Below are positions 1 through 8,564 of a DNA stretch of 31,859 nucleotides, in pieces. The translations under genes were made by a program, and so were the position numbers. The notes under the pieces were generated by a model, which did not search any database, was not told where the DNA came from, and worked only from the letters and a program-made list of their open reading frames with translations. The first letter of the stretch is position 1. Every line of letters starts with the position of its first letter. This stretch comes from CAYQDF01 sp964416175. Lineage in GTDB: Bacteria > Chloroflexota > Anaerolineae > Anaerolineales > UBA4823. Location: contig CAYQDF010000031.1 of assembly GCA_964416175.1 (NCBI GenBank), positions 1 to 31,859 on the forward strand. Direction: 5' to 3'.

Positions 1-451
1 AATCTTCGAAGGAATAGGTCAGTGCATCTTCAGGTTTCGGATGCTTGTCTCCCGACTTTTCTTTACCACCCGCCAGATTTTCAGATGACCAGCCTGCGTC
101 CAGTGATTTTGGTTTGACTTTCGGGTCCAGGGCCGCGCTGTTCACCAGAATGTCCAGGCGACCGAATTCCGCGAGCACAAAAGCAACCATCTCGCGGACG
201 GAATCCCGCGAGCTCACATCCACCTGGACGGCATGCGCCTGACCAGGACCAGGGACGGCATTTGTCCACTCCCCCCGTTCATTGATGCTGGCAGCCAGGT
301 CTGTTGCCGCGCCTCGATCGATGTCAGCCACGACCACCCGCGCGCCAGCGGCAGCCAGAGTCTTGCAAAATTCCGATCCCAACAGGCCGGCGCCTCCAGT
401 GACAAGGGCTATCCGGCCTGTCAGGTCGAACGATTGATAAGGGGAGATCAT
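1..451 (-). CDS. SDR-family oxidoreductase, N-terminal part (runs off left edge)
   Basis: I translated this by hand from the reverse strand. It opens MISPYQSFDLTGRIALVTGG and continues AGLLGSEF, giving the classical short-chain dehydrogenase glycine motif TGGAGLLG at about residues 17-24. An acidic VVVADIDRG follows the second strand, a DVSS stretch follows, and LDILVNSAALDPK stands in place of the usual NNAG. The catalytic S-Y-K part lies beyond the window. The ATG is 7 bp after the sat-cysC stop, so the two genes are probably co-transcribed. The NSAALDPK segment and long insertion remind me of PtmA-like SDRs in nonulosonate/flagellin-glycan clusters. That is an impression, not proof. The SDR assignment is firm; the substrate is unknown. 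Confidence 0.8.
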   Translation of the reverse strand, partial: MISPYQSFDLTGRIALVTGGAGLLGSEFCKTLAAAGARVVVADIDRGAATDLAASINERGEWTNAVPGPGQAHAVQVDVSSRDSVREMVAFVLAEFGRLDILVNSAALDPKVKPKSLDAGWSSENLAGGKEKSGDKHPKPEDALTYSFED

Positions 452-458
452 TCCAGTT

Positions 459-2258
459 TCAGGACGCGACAGCCTCTAATTCCTTCGGTTCTTCCTGCTC
501 ACTCTCGTTTGCCCTGGATTTCCCATTCGAACTATCCGGGAGCAAAAACCCCCGTTCTTCGAGGTATGCGATGATCTTGGCTGCATTCTCTTCTGGAGCG
601 ACTCCCACCGTGTACAAAGTGATCTCAGGGTCTTCGGGGGTTTCGTAGGGATCGTCTACCCCGGTAAATCCGGTGATCTGACCGCGCCGGGCGCGGGCGT
701 ATAAACCTTTTACATCGCGAGCCTCGCAGACTTCTATCGGGGTGTCAACAAAGATTTCAATAAAGCGGCCATCCCCGACCATTTTGCGGACCTCGTTCCG
801 TGTAGAGCGATAAGGGCTGATGGCAGCCGAAATGGCGATCCCGCCGTGGCGGGCGATCTCCCCGGCGACAAATCCGATCCGTAAAATGTTCGTGTCGCGG
901 TCTTCCCGGCTGAACCCCAATCCCTTCGAGAGGTGCGTGCGCACGACATCCCCGTCCAGCAGCGTTACCTGGCGTCCACGCTCCAGCAGGAGGGAAGTGA
1001 CAATCTCCGCAGTCGTCGATTTGCCTGAACCGCTCAAGCCGGTAAACCACAGGCAGAAACCCTGTTTATGCTTGGGGGGATACATTTGCTGGAGGATCTC
1101 AGCGGTCTCTTTGCGCGTGAACCATTCCGGGAGTATCTTTCCCTTCCCGAGATACTCCTCGCGGACCTCAGTTCCAGAGATAGAAAAGATGCGGGTCCCT
1201 TCGGCGACTTTCGTGGACTCTTCGTACCGCTCTTCATCTGCCAGATATACCAGCTCCTTGAACTCGATGGGCTGAACGCCGATCTCTTCCCCGTACTGCG
1301 CGAGCATCAGCTGGGCTTCATACGGTCCGTAGAACGGGTTCCCATTTCCATCTTTCCCAGGACCGGCGTGATCTCGGCCGATGATGAAGTGCGTCGCGCC
1401 GAAGTTGCGCCGGATAATGGCGTGCCAGACCGCCTCGCGCGGACCGGCCATCCGCATCGCCAGCGGCAACAGGCTGAGCATGGTGCGCTTGGGATCGTAG
1501 TAATTTTCCACCAGCGTGCGGTAGACCCGGACGCGGGTGTAGTGATCGACATCGCCCGGCTTGGTCAGACCAACGACAGGATGGATCAGCAGGCTTCCGT
1601 TGACTTCCTCGGCCGCCCGCTTGGTGAGTTCCTCGTGGATGCGGTGCATCGGGTTGCGGGTCTGGAAGGCGACCACGTTCGCATATCCCATCGCCGACAG
1701 CCGCTCCCTCACCTGGGCTGGTGTCAGGCGGAGATCGACGAAATCATGGTACTTGGGGAGATCGATCACCTTCAATGCGCCTGAAACATAGACCTTTCCC
1801 CAGGTGTTCATCTCGGACACCAGGGGGTGGCGGGAATCCGTTGTTCCCAGAACCAGGCGCGCTTCTCTCTGGGGGTCCCAGTGGTACACCTCTTCGATCT
1901 GCATGATCGCGATCGGATTGCTCCGGGCGTCGCTCAGGGTGATCGCTTCGCCCCAGGTTGGCAGGGCGCCTTCGTCGAGCGGCAGCGTGATCGGGATTGG
2001 GAAGAGGGTGCCGTTTTTGAGCCGCATTTCGGTCAGTACCCGTTCGTAGTCGGCTTTCCCCATGAACCTGTCGAGTGGAGAATAGCCGCCCGTAGCCAAC
2101 AGCTCCAGGTCGCAGAGAGCCCTGGCGGAAATCTTCACCGACGGCAGCCGGCTCGACCGCTCGAGGAGGGCCTGCCTCTCATCCGGGTCGACGACCAGGT
2201 TGATCAGCCTGCCTCCATACGGCGAGATCAATTCTGCTATTTTCTTACTTTTACTCAT
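459..2258 (-). CDS. sat-cysC: bifunctional sulfate adenylyltransferase / adenylylsulfate kinase (PAPS synthesis)
   Basis: This 599-residue fusion makes PAPS in two steps: ATP plus sulfate gives APS, and APS plus ATP gives PAPS. Residues 1 to about 390 are ATP sulfurylase, with QTRNPMHRIHEE at 199-210 (family QxRNPxHxxHE) and GRDHAGPGKD at 294-303. From about 400 the APS kinase follows, with P-loop GLSGSGKST at 407-415, DGD at 435-437, GFSREDR at 448-454, ISPYR at 480-484 and the KGLYARAR/FTGVDDPYE region near 517-539. All key motifs of both enzymes look intact. The last 25 residues are a charged tail of no known function. The start is supported by AAGGAG 7 nt upstream. Its place beside a sulfotransferase-bearing glycan cluster suggests it feeds glycan sulfation rather than cysteine synthesis. 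No sulfate reduction genes are nearby. Confidence 0.96.
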   Translation of the reverse strand: MSKSKKIAELISPYGGRLINLVVDPDERQALLERSSRLPSVKISARALCDLELLATGGYSPLDRFMGKADYERVLTEMRLKNGTLFPIPITLPLDEGALPTWGEAITLSDARSNPIAIMQIEEVYHWDPQREARLVLGTTDSRHPLVSEMNTWGKVYVSGALKVIDLPKYHDFVDLRLTPAQVRERLSAMGYANVVAFQTRNPMHRIHEELTKRAAEEVNGSLLIHPVVGLTKPGDVDHYTRVRVYRTLVENYYDPKRTMLSLLPLAMRMAGPREAVWHAIIRRNFGATHFIIGRDHAGPGKDGNGNPFYGPYEAQLMLAQYGEEIGVQPIEFKELVYLADEERYEESTKVAEGTRIFSISGTEVREEYLGKGKILPEWFTRKETAEILQQMYPPKHKQGFCLWFTGLSGSGKSTTAEIVTSLLLERGRQVTLLDGDVVRTHLSKGLGFSREDRDTNILRIGFVAGEIARHGGIAISAAISPYRSTRNEVRKMVGDGRFIEIFVDTPIEVCEARDVKGLYARARRGQITGFTGVDDPYETPEDPEITLYTVGVAPEENAAKIIAYLEERGFLLPDSSNGKSRANESEQEEPKELEAVAS

Positions 2259-2605
2259 TGATTATCTCCTTCATGATGACATCTCGTTGTGCAGTGGGCT
2301 GAGCATGTCTATTTGGGTTTCCGTGTATCTGATACATCGAAATTTCAACTGCGCGGGGTGGCATTCAGAGAAAGACAGTCAGCGCTTTTACTCGAAGCGC
2401 AACGCTGTGATTTTCGATCGTTTGGATTCAGGTGCTTCGAAATCAGAACTTGAACTCCACCCCAGACTCAGCTGTCCGGACACTGATCTGACAATTCTAA
2501 AACTGCATCGAATTCCTCTACTCGAGGTTAGAGCTTATTCTTCCGCCCGATACCTCCAAAAAATGAACCCACGAATTTTAAATCAAAACCACTAAGATTT
2601 CAACA
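2259..2605. other. intergenic region between sulfatase-like gene and sat-cysC
   Basis: This is the longest non-coding gap in the window (347 bp). I see no convincing gene on either strand. It is somewhat AT-richer than the flanking genes. It holds a perfect 10-bp palindrome, TGTCCGGACA (2473-2482), and an inverted repeat GCGCTT-7nt-AAGCGC (2382-2400) without a T-tract. A promoter for sat-cysC probably lies here, because the gap breaks an otherwise tight gene string. I could not find a clear -35/-10 pair. Confidence 0.6.
2266..2271 (-). promoter_or_regulatory. Shine-Dalgarno of sat-cysC
   Basis: The minus strand reads AAGGAG here with a 7-nt spacer to the ATG at 2258. It is one of the few canonical ribosome sites in the window and fixes the start of the PAPS synthase. 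Confidence 0.75.
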
Positions 2606-4162
2606 TCAATTCCTTTGATATGGACCATTTACCTCTTGCAGTTTTGATAAAAGCTCCTCCCGGAGATCCTTCGCAGTAGATTCATTAGCGCTGTACAGGT
2701 TTTCGAGTTCTTCAGGATCATTTTCGAGGTCGTATAATTCGAATTGATCGTTAAAATCATCGTACCCAAAATAGTAGATCAGTTTGTGGTTCCCTTTCAC
2801 CATCGAAATTGTGCCTTTGCGGAGAGGGGCATTTTTGGGGTTGCTCTTCGCGTCCATGGTAAATACGCTTCGAACTGGATCGATTCCTGACTCAGAATAA
2901 GGGGGCAGCACCTCGCCTTCACTCCATTCAGGCGTCTCCTTGCCAATGAAATGACAGATAGTAGGCAACAGGTCGACGCAGCTGGTGTTCGCCAGGACAT
3001 CCTGCCGGGCTGATTGGCCTGGACCGTGGATCAGCAACGGGACGCGGGTGATCGGTTCATAAAGAGTCGGTGTGATGTGCTCAAGAATCCCCCGTTCAAA
3101 CATCTCTCCGTGGTCTGATGTCAGGATAACATACGTGTTTTCGAGCAAATCGTGAGCATCCATGAAATCAAACAGCCGTCCAAACTCCGCATCCACGTAA
3201 GCGATGTACTCATCGTATTCCCGCCTTTTAACATTCAATACGTCGTCTGTATGCCCTTCTGTAAAATGGTGCTGTGGCTTCTGCACCGGAGCCCAGCCAT
3301 CTCTGAAAATGTTGATGAACTCCCGTCTCGTGGTGTAAGGCTCGTGTGGAGGTAAGAAATGGAAATAGGCGAAGAACAATCCCCCCTGAGTTACTATCGC
3401 CTGCTGAACCCAATCAATCGCATCTTCGAGCAGGTAAACGAATGGACCGGCATTCGTCGAAGGAAGGCCGCGTGGAAATCTATCTCGATATTCAGCAAGG
3501 AAATCCCCCTTTCCTTTATTCCTCCAGATCCGATGGAGGGCAGACAGGAAGAGAGAGCTCGGGAGCTGGAGGTCCTGGCCGCGCTGTCCCCGGGTGACCG
3601 TCCTTTCCCCAAGAAAAACCGCGTTGTGGTCCTTTTCGAGAATACCCTCCGATAGGAGATACTCGTTGAACAAACAGAGTTCTTTAGTTTTTTTATGGAG
3701 ATCCACATCCTGGCCAAATTGATGCAGCAGCATGGAAGCCAGGTCATTATGGGTGAAAGTCATCCGCGTATATAAATCACCTGGGAATATGTGGAAAATA
3801 TTCCTATCCTCAAAACCTTCGATTACTGTGCCATATAAGTGGAATACCCTGTGGGACCAGGGATATGTCCCGGTGAGGATGGATGCTGTCCCTGGAGAAG
3901 TGAAGCTCCCGGCTGCGTAATGCCTGTGAAAAACAGTGGAGATCTCTGCAAACCTCTCGAAATTGGGCGTGGTCTTTCTCGGATAGCCGTAAAGGGAAAC
4001 GTTCCTTGCTGAAAGGGCGTCAAATACCAGTACCAGCACATTTGTAGCATTACCCTCCTGTTCGATCTTTTCCACCAGCGTCGATCCGGCCAGCTTGAGC
4101 AATGGCAATGTCCCAACCAGCTTTAGAAAATCCCGTCGCTTGAATTCTTTTTGAGAAGCCAT
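2606..4162 (-). CDS. sulfatase-like alkaline-phosphatase-superfamily hydrolase with Tat-type signal, no formylglycine site
   Basis: The 518-residue product starts with a twin-arginine signal (KRRDFLK at about 8-14, then a hydrophobic stretch LVGTLPLLKLAG), so it is probably exported folded. The body is sulfatase-like: VLVFDALSARNVSLYGYPR gives the first metal aspartate (about D48), HFLPPHEPY lies near 268-276, and SDHGEMFERGILEH near 349-362 gives further metal ligands. The signature that should read C/S-x-P-x-R before LTG reads T-S-P-G-T (88-92). The formylglycine Cys/Ser is a Thr and the Arg is also Thr. Thr nucleophiles are known in phosphoethanolamine and phosphoglycerol transferases and in phosphodiesterases of this superfamily, so a phosphotransferase or phosphodiesterase role is at least as likely as sulfate ester hydrolysis. 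I chose the ATG; a TTG lies directly before it at 4165. Confidence 0.85.
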   Translation of the reverse strand: MASQKEFKRRDFLKLVGTLPLLKLAGSTLVEKIEQEGNATNVLVLVFDALSARNVSLYGYPRKTTPNFERFAEISTVFHRHYAAGSFTSPGTASILTGTYPWSHRVFHLYGTVIEGFEDRNIFHIFPGDLYTRMTFTHNDLASMLLHQFGQDVDLHKKTKELCLFNEYLLSEGILEKDHNAVFLGERTVTRGQRGQDLQLPSSLFLSALHRIWRNKGKGDFLAEYRDRFPRGLPSTNAGPFVYLLEDAIDWVQQAIVTQGGLFFAYFHFLPPHEPYTTRREFINIFRDGWAPVQKPQHHFTEGHTDDVLNVKRREYDEYIAYVDAEFGRLFDFMDAHDLLENTYVILTSDHGEMFERGILEHITPTLYEPITRVPLLIHGPGQSARQDVLANTSCVDLLPTICHFIGKETPEWSEGEVLPPYSESGIDPVRSVFTMDAKSNPKNAPLRKGTISMVKGNHKLIYYFGYDDFNDQFELYDLENDPEELENLYSANESTAKDLREELLSKLQEVNGPYQRN

Positions 4163-4304
4163 CAACTTATTCCAATAGGAAACATTCCCGGCTCCAGGTT
4201 GACCTCTGGCAAGTTCGAAGCAGGTGAAAAGTCCCTGAGTTGAGCTTATGTGCCGGAAGAAGATGCATGCAGTGGATTAACCTGCGGGAGCTGTCCTGAA
4301 ATTC

Positions 4305-4844
4305 CTAGAGGATGTTCCGTGACACAATGATTGCAAGGAAGATCAAATCTAGGGCGATGTATACCAAAGCCAGGACGAGGAACCTCTCTGCCAGGGCATC
4401 CAAGATGTCCTGAATAGTCTTGCTGCGTGCGTTGATAGCCGAAGCCACCCCGACCAGCAGGAGGACCGGAACCAACCCCAACAAGAATCGTCTGGGCGTC
4501 CAAAAGCCCCAAACCTGGCCGTAAAACTGCATCAAAAGCGCCCAGGCGGTGAGAATAAATACGATCAGGATGGTTTGAGATACAAACTGTTTCCGGTAGA
4601 GGGCAGCTGGCAGGATGACCGCTGCGGCGATTAAGCCAGTGAGCACGATTCCGCTTTCGAGAAGTGCGAAGACAAGCGGATACGCCATAACCGCGATCAT
4701 CTCCCCAATAGACATGGAAAGTATCCATGAGGGGACCGCTCTGAAAACTGCGATCATGGCCCAAACATGGACCGGTACGATGCAGATCGCGAACCCACGA
4801 AAGACCGCCTGCCAGGGGAGGAAACCCGGTCTATAGGTAGCCAA
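4305..4844 (-). CDS. polytopic membrane protein of unknown function
   Basis: This encodes 179 residues, mostly hydrophobic, with about five predicted membrane segments (around 15-35, 45-65, 67-85, 91-110 and 121-140) and another hydrophobic stretch at the C-terminal end. I recognise no catalytic motif. The start is a TTG at 4844 inside the last codons of the upstream alkaline-phosphatase-like gene (14-bp overlap), preceded by GAAGAG, so translation is probably coupled. No in-frame ATG occurs before the second membrane segment. With that partner and the small YIDPNTGG protein it forms a three-gene set of one enzyme plus two membrane proteins. A membrane anchor or substrate channel for the enzyme is a guess. 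Confidence 0.7.
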   Translation of the reverse strand: MATYRPGFLPWQAVFRGFAICIVPVHVWAMIAVFRAVPSWILSMSIGEMIAVMAYPLVFALLESGIVLTGLIAAAVILPAALYRKQFVSQTILIVFILTAWALLMQFYGQVWGFWTPRRFLLGLVPVLLLVGVASAINARSKTIQDILDALAERFLVLALVYIALDLIFLAIIVSRNIL

Positions 4845-6666
4845 GACTCTTCATTCTTTCTTCAAGGATCTCCTGGTCCTCCTCAGAAAACGAAGGGGGC
4901 GGCGCCCCTCCGCCGGACGGGAGATCCTCGTCGATGGTTATCACCGGAATGTCGCGATAGGATGGGGAGGGATGGTTCTTCAAGCCCTGGCTGGAGAAGA
5001 TGACCCCTGGGACTGAAGATGCGTCTATACAGTGGTCCGCGCCCCAATGATCCCGGTTCAGTTCGATCGAATGTTCGGTCCATTCTCCCAGACCGGTCTG
5101 GGCAGAAGCCCGGTAGCCTGGAGAATAACCAATGATCAGGTCCGGGCCATGCTCGGCCAGCCGCCCAATCAGGCCTTCTTCGCGCGAAATAACGCTCTTG
5201 ACCACTGGCTTCCCATCCGGGCCTTCCCAGGCCAGGAGCTCCTTACGCAGCCTGCTCCGCAGCGGTTCAATCGCCTCCTCCGACAGGACTCCCTGCCCCT
5301 CTCGCCCGGAAATGTTAAAGTACAGGCTGTTCAGTCCGATGGCATACGCCTGGCTGCGCGACCAGTCGACATCCCTCAACTTTCCGTCTTTGCCTGGCCC
5401 GGCAGGAGCGAGATAATGTTTGTCGATTAACCAACGGTTCAAATGAACTTTAAAATCGAATCGCTTGAACCCATGGTCCGAGACGATGAGTATTCGAGGC
5501 TGTTTCTCTCCCCTTTCCCGGAGCTTCACCTCGACCTTCCCGACCAGCTCGTCGAGTTTGATGTACCACTTCTCAACGACGTCCGGGCGGTCCCGCAGAA
5601 ACATATGCTGGACCCGATCCAAAGTATCGAAAACTGATGCCAGGAGGCCTTCGTGGAAGTTCGGAAGGCTATCCAGCAGGATCTGCGAACGCCTGGCGAA
5701 TATCGAATCGCACAGGTCCAGGAATTGCTCATCGGTGATGCAACCATCTTCCAGCCCGGTGGTATCCTGCGGCCAGCCAAGCGTGAGGAACGGACCGTGG
5801 GATCCCCAGATGCGCCTGACAAAACCAGGCGGTGAGGCGTACGGCCAGGGAGAATGGAGGGGGTGGATCTGGAGCGGGAGGGTATACAGCATGACGTGGG
5901 GACGCATGCTTCTGAGGATGAACCGGGTGACTGCGCCAATCTTGACCAGCATCCCCATATTGAATGATAGTTCGATAATGGGGCTCCATTTGCCGGGGAC
6001 GAGGTCAATGGCTCTCTGTCCAATCTTAATCCTCGCCTGTTCATCGTTCGCCACCTCGATCTCAAACGGGACAGCTGGCGTATTCGCTTCGCCTCCCTTC
6101 TGCCTGGCCGGTCCTCGCAGGTTCCCCTTATACCGGCTGTATCCGGTTGAGACCAGACGATCTACCGCAGTCTTCATACCATCGCCAGTAAAATCATTCT
6201 CAGTGGTGAACAGTGTTCCAACACCAAGTTTTCCCAGGATGTCGGGAGTCCCCAGGCCAGGGATCGTGTTGATGGGCATCTCTGGTCGCGCGGGAAACGT
6301 CGCCGGCCACCACAGGCTCGTCGCGGGATATCCCTTCCGGGCGGCATGCTCGAAGATCGTGGCGGCGGAGGATGGACGGACGAATTTGAAACCTCCCAGG
6401 CCGCGCTGTGTTGGCAGGAGAGAGACGTAGGGGATGTAGCTTTTCGGGTCTCGATGGACGAAATCGAAGATCCCGTGCCCCCCTGGGCCCAGCCCGGTGG
6501 CAATGCTCGTCCAGGATACCTCGCTCTGCGGAGGATTCGCCACCTCAAACCTGGCATATCCTCCCCTGTCCGCGTAGCGAGCCAGGTTCGGAACCGACCC
6601 AGATGCCATCAACCGCTCAAAGATATCTGGGTCGAAGGCATCGAATCCCATGATTAATGTATACAT
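4831..6666 (-). CDS. alkaline-phosphatase-superfamily phosphodiesterase/nucleotide-pyrophosphatase-like enzyme
   Basis: This 611-residue enzyme has the type I phosphodiesterase/nucleotide pyrophosphatase layout. Near the N-terminus are LIMGFDAFDPDIFERL (metal Asp at about residue 9) and SWTSIATGLGPGGHGIFDF, where the Thr at about 53 fits the nucleophile. A second metal site follows at SVFDTLDRVQHMF (about 344-356) and a third at ILIVSDHGFKRFDFKVH (about 392-408). No signal peptide is visible, unlike the sulfatase-like protein, so it may act in the cytoplasm or be tethered by its membrane partners. Starts possible are ATG 6666 or TTG 6672; I prefer the ATG. It sits between two small membrane protein genes and overlaps the next by 14 bp. 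Substrate is unknown; a nucleotide-sugar, lipid-linked or polymer phosphodiester are options. Confidence 0.85.
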   Translation of the reverse strand: MYTLIMGFDAFDPDIFERLMASGSVPNLARYADRGGYARFEVANPPQSEVSWTSIATGLGPGGHGIFDFVHRDPKSYIPYVSLLPTQRGLGGFKFVRPSSAATIFEHAARKGYPATSLWWPATFPARPEMPINTIPGLGTPDILGKLGVGTLFTTENDFTGDGMKTAVDRLVSTGYSRYKGNLRGPARQKGGEANTPAVPFEIEVANDEQARIKIGQRAIDLVPGKWSPIIELSFNMGMLVKIGAVTRFILRSMRPHVMLYTLPLQIHPLHSPWPYASPPGFVRRIWGSHGPFLTLGWPQDTTGLEDGCITDEQFLDLCDSIFARRSQILLDSLPNFHEGLLASVFDTLDRVQHMFLRDRPDVVEKWYIKLDELVGKVEVKLRERGEKQPRILIVSDHGFKRFDFKVHLNRWLIDKHYLAPAGPGKDGKLRDVDWSRSQAYAIGLNSLYFNISGREGQGVLSEEAIEPLRSRLRKELLAWEGPDGKPVVKSVISREEGLIGRLAEHGPDLIIGYSPGYRASAQTGLGEWTEHSIELNRDHWGADHCIDASSVPGVIFSSQGLKNHPSPSYRDIPVITIDEDLPSGGGAPPPSFSEEDQEILEERMKSLGYL

Positions 6667-6695
6667 CTTCAACTGGACCTGTTAGAGGCGCAAAA

Positions 6696-6968
6696 TCAAC
6701 CAGGGGTCTCCGGATCGTCGTCTCCGCTCTTCGGGCCAGCCGGGTTCTCCTTCTCGGTTCCCAGTTTCCGCCGAAACTTGTAGAAAGCGTTCTTGATCCG
6801 CCCGGAAAAGAACAGGAACAACCCTGAGATCACACCGAACAGGACTGCGAGGATCTGGAACAGCATCCCACCTGTGTTCGGATCGATGTACGCCGCAAGC
6901 ACGGAAAGTGAGGTTATCACCGGCAGGGACTGGTCGATCGGACCAGTAAACATTATTTGAACGGTCAT
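6696..6968 (-). CDS. small membrane protein with YIDPNTGG motif
   Basis: The 90-residue product has a weakly hydrophobic N-terminus, a conserved-looking AAYIDPNTGGMLFQ at about 25-38, a membrane segment (ILAVLFGVISGLFLFFSG, about 39-56), a basic stretch (RIKNAFYKFRRKL) and an acidic/proline tail. Small proteins with YIDPGTG-type motifs are often found beside alkaline-phosphatase-family genes in polysaccharide loci. I recall this as a recurrent pairing without a known function. The start has a clear AAGGAG at 6974-6979 with 5-nt spacing. It is the first of the group that continues with the phosphodiesterase-like enzyme. Confidence 0.8.
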   Translation of the reverse strand: MTVQIMFTGPIDQSLPVITSLSVLAAYIDPNTGGMLFQILAVLFGVISGLFLFFSGRIKNAFYKFRRKLGTEKENPAGPKSGDDDPETPG

Positions 6969-6992
6969 CAGTTCTCCTTTTTCACCAAGCTA

Positions 6993-8558
6993 TCAAGGGC
7001 TTACGAAAATTGCCCCATCTTTTGCATCTTTCCACAATACCAGGCCCGCCGTGAGCTCATTGATTGGGGCATACACGTTGGCCTCGGTTATGGAATCAAA
7101 AACCACCAGGGCGCCTTTTGCCTGGAGCAGGTTTGCCTTCATCTCCTCAATTCTCTCCAGATACCTCTTGTCGTGTTCGCCTTTCACCGGATCGAAATTT
7201 TCCGGGATCCAGTTCGCCAGCCTGCCGGTCAAGAATGTGATCGGGGAGGCTTCGTTGGAATAGAGTAGCGCATCCGCTGGCAGCTGGCTGACCAATGCAA
7301 TCGTTTCGGAGCTCTGCCACTCCCGCCCGGTGAAGCCTATTCCTTCAAGTCTCATCTCGCGCAGGATATCTGCGCTCCGTGCCAGGTTGAAACCAGCAAA
7401 TATTAATATGCCCACTACAGCCAGGAGTTTTTTCGGCCGCGAACCTTCTATGGAAAGTCCATTCCAGAGGAGGAGCATCCCCCAGATAAGCGTGGTCAGA
7501 TATATGGGGGAAAGGATGCGGTCGTTCAGGCGGGTCGAGGCGTCAAAAAAGGTCAGTGAAGCCCCAAGCAATCCGATGTAAACTGCATCAAAGATCACTA
7601 AGGTAGTGATTAATTGGTAGCAGGTGTAACCATTCCTCCGGTCATCTCGATAGCGAGGGTCGCGGATTAACTTCCAGACCAGGAGGATCAAGAGAAACAG
7701 GATCACTCCGGTCAGGATCGCCAGCCTCAAAACCGTTGGGAGAAACCCCGGCAGCACCCAGGACGTAACGGTGTTCGCTCCCAGCAGCAATTGAGTTTTG
7801 GTCGGTGGATGGAAGAGCATGACCCGATTGGTTGCGATGCCGGTCAGGTTGAAATTGCGCAAATACCAGACTAGCACAGGCGCACCACTGACGGACACAT
7901 ATAGCAACCCGTCGGTGATCTTTTTCCTCCAGCTGCTTTTAGCGAAGAGGGCCAACCCCAGCAGCCCGGTCACGATCAAGGAAAGGCCGATGTAGCGGGT
8001 GAGATAAGCTGCCCCTGCCAGGATCGCAGACCCGATCAACAACCCGGTTCGCCTGCTCCTTACATATTCAGCCAGGAGATATAGGGCAAGCAGCATGATG
8101 ACCAAAAAAAGCGGCTCGGTCATCGCCATAAGGTGCAGGTCGATCAAGACGAAGGAAAATAAGACAGCCAGCACGCTCAACGAGCTGGCCAGTAGAGAGC
8201 CGGTGTACCTGAACACTAACCAGCCGGTCACGGACACGTTCATCGCGAATAAAAGGCAGGTGAGAGCTCGGGCTACAACAACCCCCTCGAGCCCGGTTGC
8301 CGCCATCCCGGCAGCCAGGGTAAGCGGATAGAGCGGCGGGTAGTGAGTGACGGGGAGGAAATTCCCAAATCCATCCTGAATGCTCAGGCCATACCCGAGG
8401 AGGAGATTATCCGCCGCGCTCAAATAGTAGAATGAATCGTATCCGACTCCAATCCCCCACGGCATGTTCGTCCAAAGCATCAGTCCGCCCGTTGCCCCGA
8501 TAAGGGTTAATGCTGCGATGATGAGGGTTTTTGTCCTGCGCGCTCGCCGATCACCCAT
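6993..8558 (-). CDS. GT-C/GT39-like polytopic glycosyltransferase
   Basis: The 521-residue product has around ten or more hydrophobic segments. Its first loop contains GVGYDSFYYLSAADNLLLG (acidic D41) followed by THYPPLYPL, the usual arrangement in dolichyl/undecaprenyl-phosphate-sugar-dependent GT-C enzymes (ArnT/PMT/GT39-like), where an early Asp in the first extracytoplasmic loop is catalytic. The C-terminal portion (from about 400) is a soluble domain with short hydrophilic segments. It would transfer a sugar from a lipid-phosphate carrier on the outer face of the membrane. The start ATG follows the Gfo/Idh/MocA stop by 6 bp, so the two are co-transcribed. Sugar and acceptor cannot be read from sequence. 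Confidence 0.8.
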   Translation of the reverse strand: MGDRRARRTKTLIIAALTLIGATGGLMLWTNMPWGIGVGYDSFYYLSAADNLLLGYGLSIQDGFGNFLPVTHYPPLYPLTLAAGMAATGLEGVVVARALTCLLFAMNVSVTGWLVFRYTGSLLASSLSVLAVLFSFVLIDLHLMAMTEPLFLVIMLLALYLLAEYVRSRRTGLLIGSAILAGAAYLTRYIGLSLIVTGLLGLALFAKSSWRKKITDGLLYVSVSGAPVLVWYLRNFNLTGIATNRVMLFHPPTKTQLLLGANTVTSWVLPGFLPTVLRLAILTGVILFLLILLVWKLIRDPRYRDDRRNGYTCYQLITTLVIFDAVYIGLLGASLTFFDASTRLNDRILSPIYLTTLIWGMLLLWNGLSIEGSRPKKLLAVVGILIFAGFNLARSADILREMRLEGIGFTGREWQSSETIALVSQLPADALLYSNEASPITFLTGRLANWIPENFDPVKGEHDKRYLERIEEMKANLLQAKGALVVFDSITEANVYAPINELTAGLVLWKDAKDGAIFVSP

Positions 8559-8564
8559 GGGAGT

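Noticed and set aside
1068..1784. Plus-strand open frame (238 codons) opposite sat-cysC
   Set aside because: It lies wholly within the ATP sulfurylase gene on the other strand and shows no recognisable motif.
2382..2400. Inverted repeat GCGCTT-7nt-AAGCGC as an intrinsic terminator
   Set aside because: No T-run follows on either strand and the stem is only 6 bp.
2200..2595. Plus-strand frame of 131 codons spanning the largest intergenic gap
   Set aside because: No ribosome site, no recognisable motif, biased and Cys-poor random-looking sequence; it begins inside sat-cysC on the opposite strand.
5465..6430. Long plus-strand open frame (321 codons) opposite the alkaline-phosphatase-like gene
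   Set aside because: Composition is Arg/Ser/Pro-rich with no motif, and the opposite strand has clear family motifs over the same span. It is a GC-driven antisense frame.
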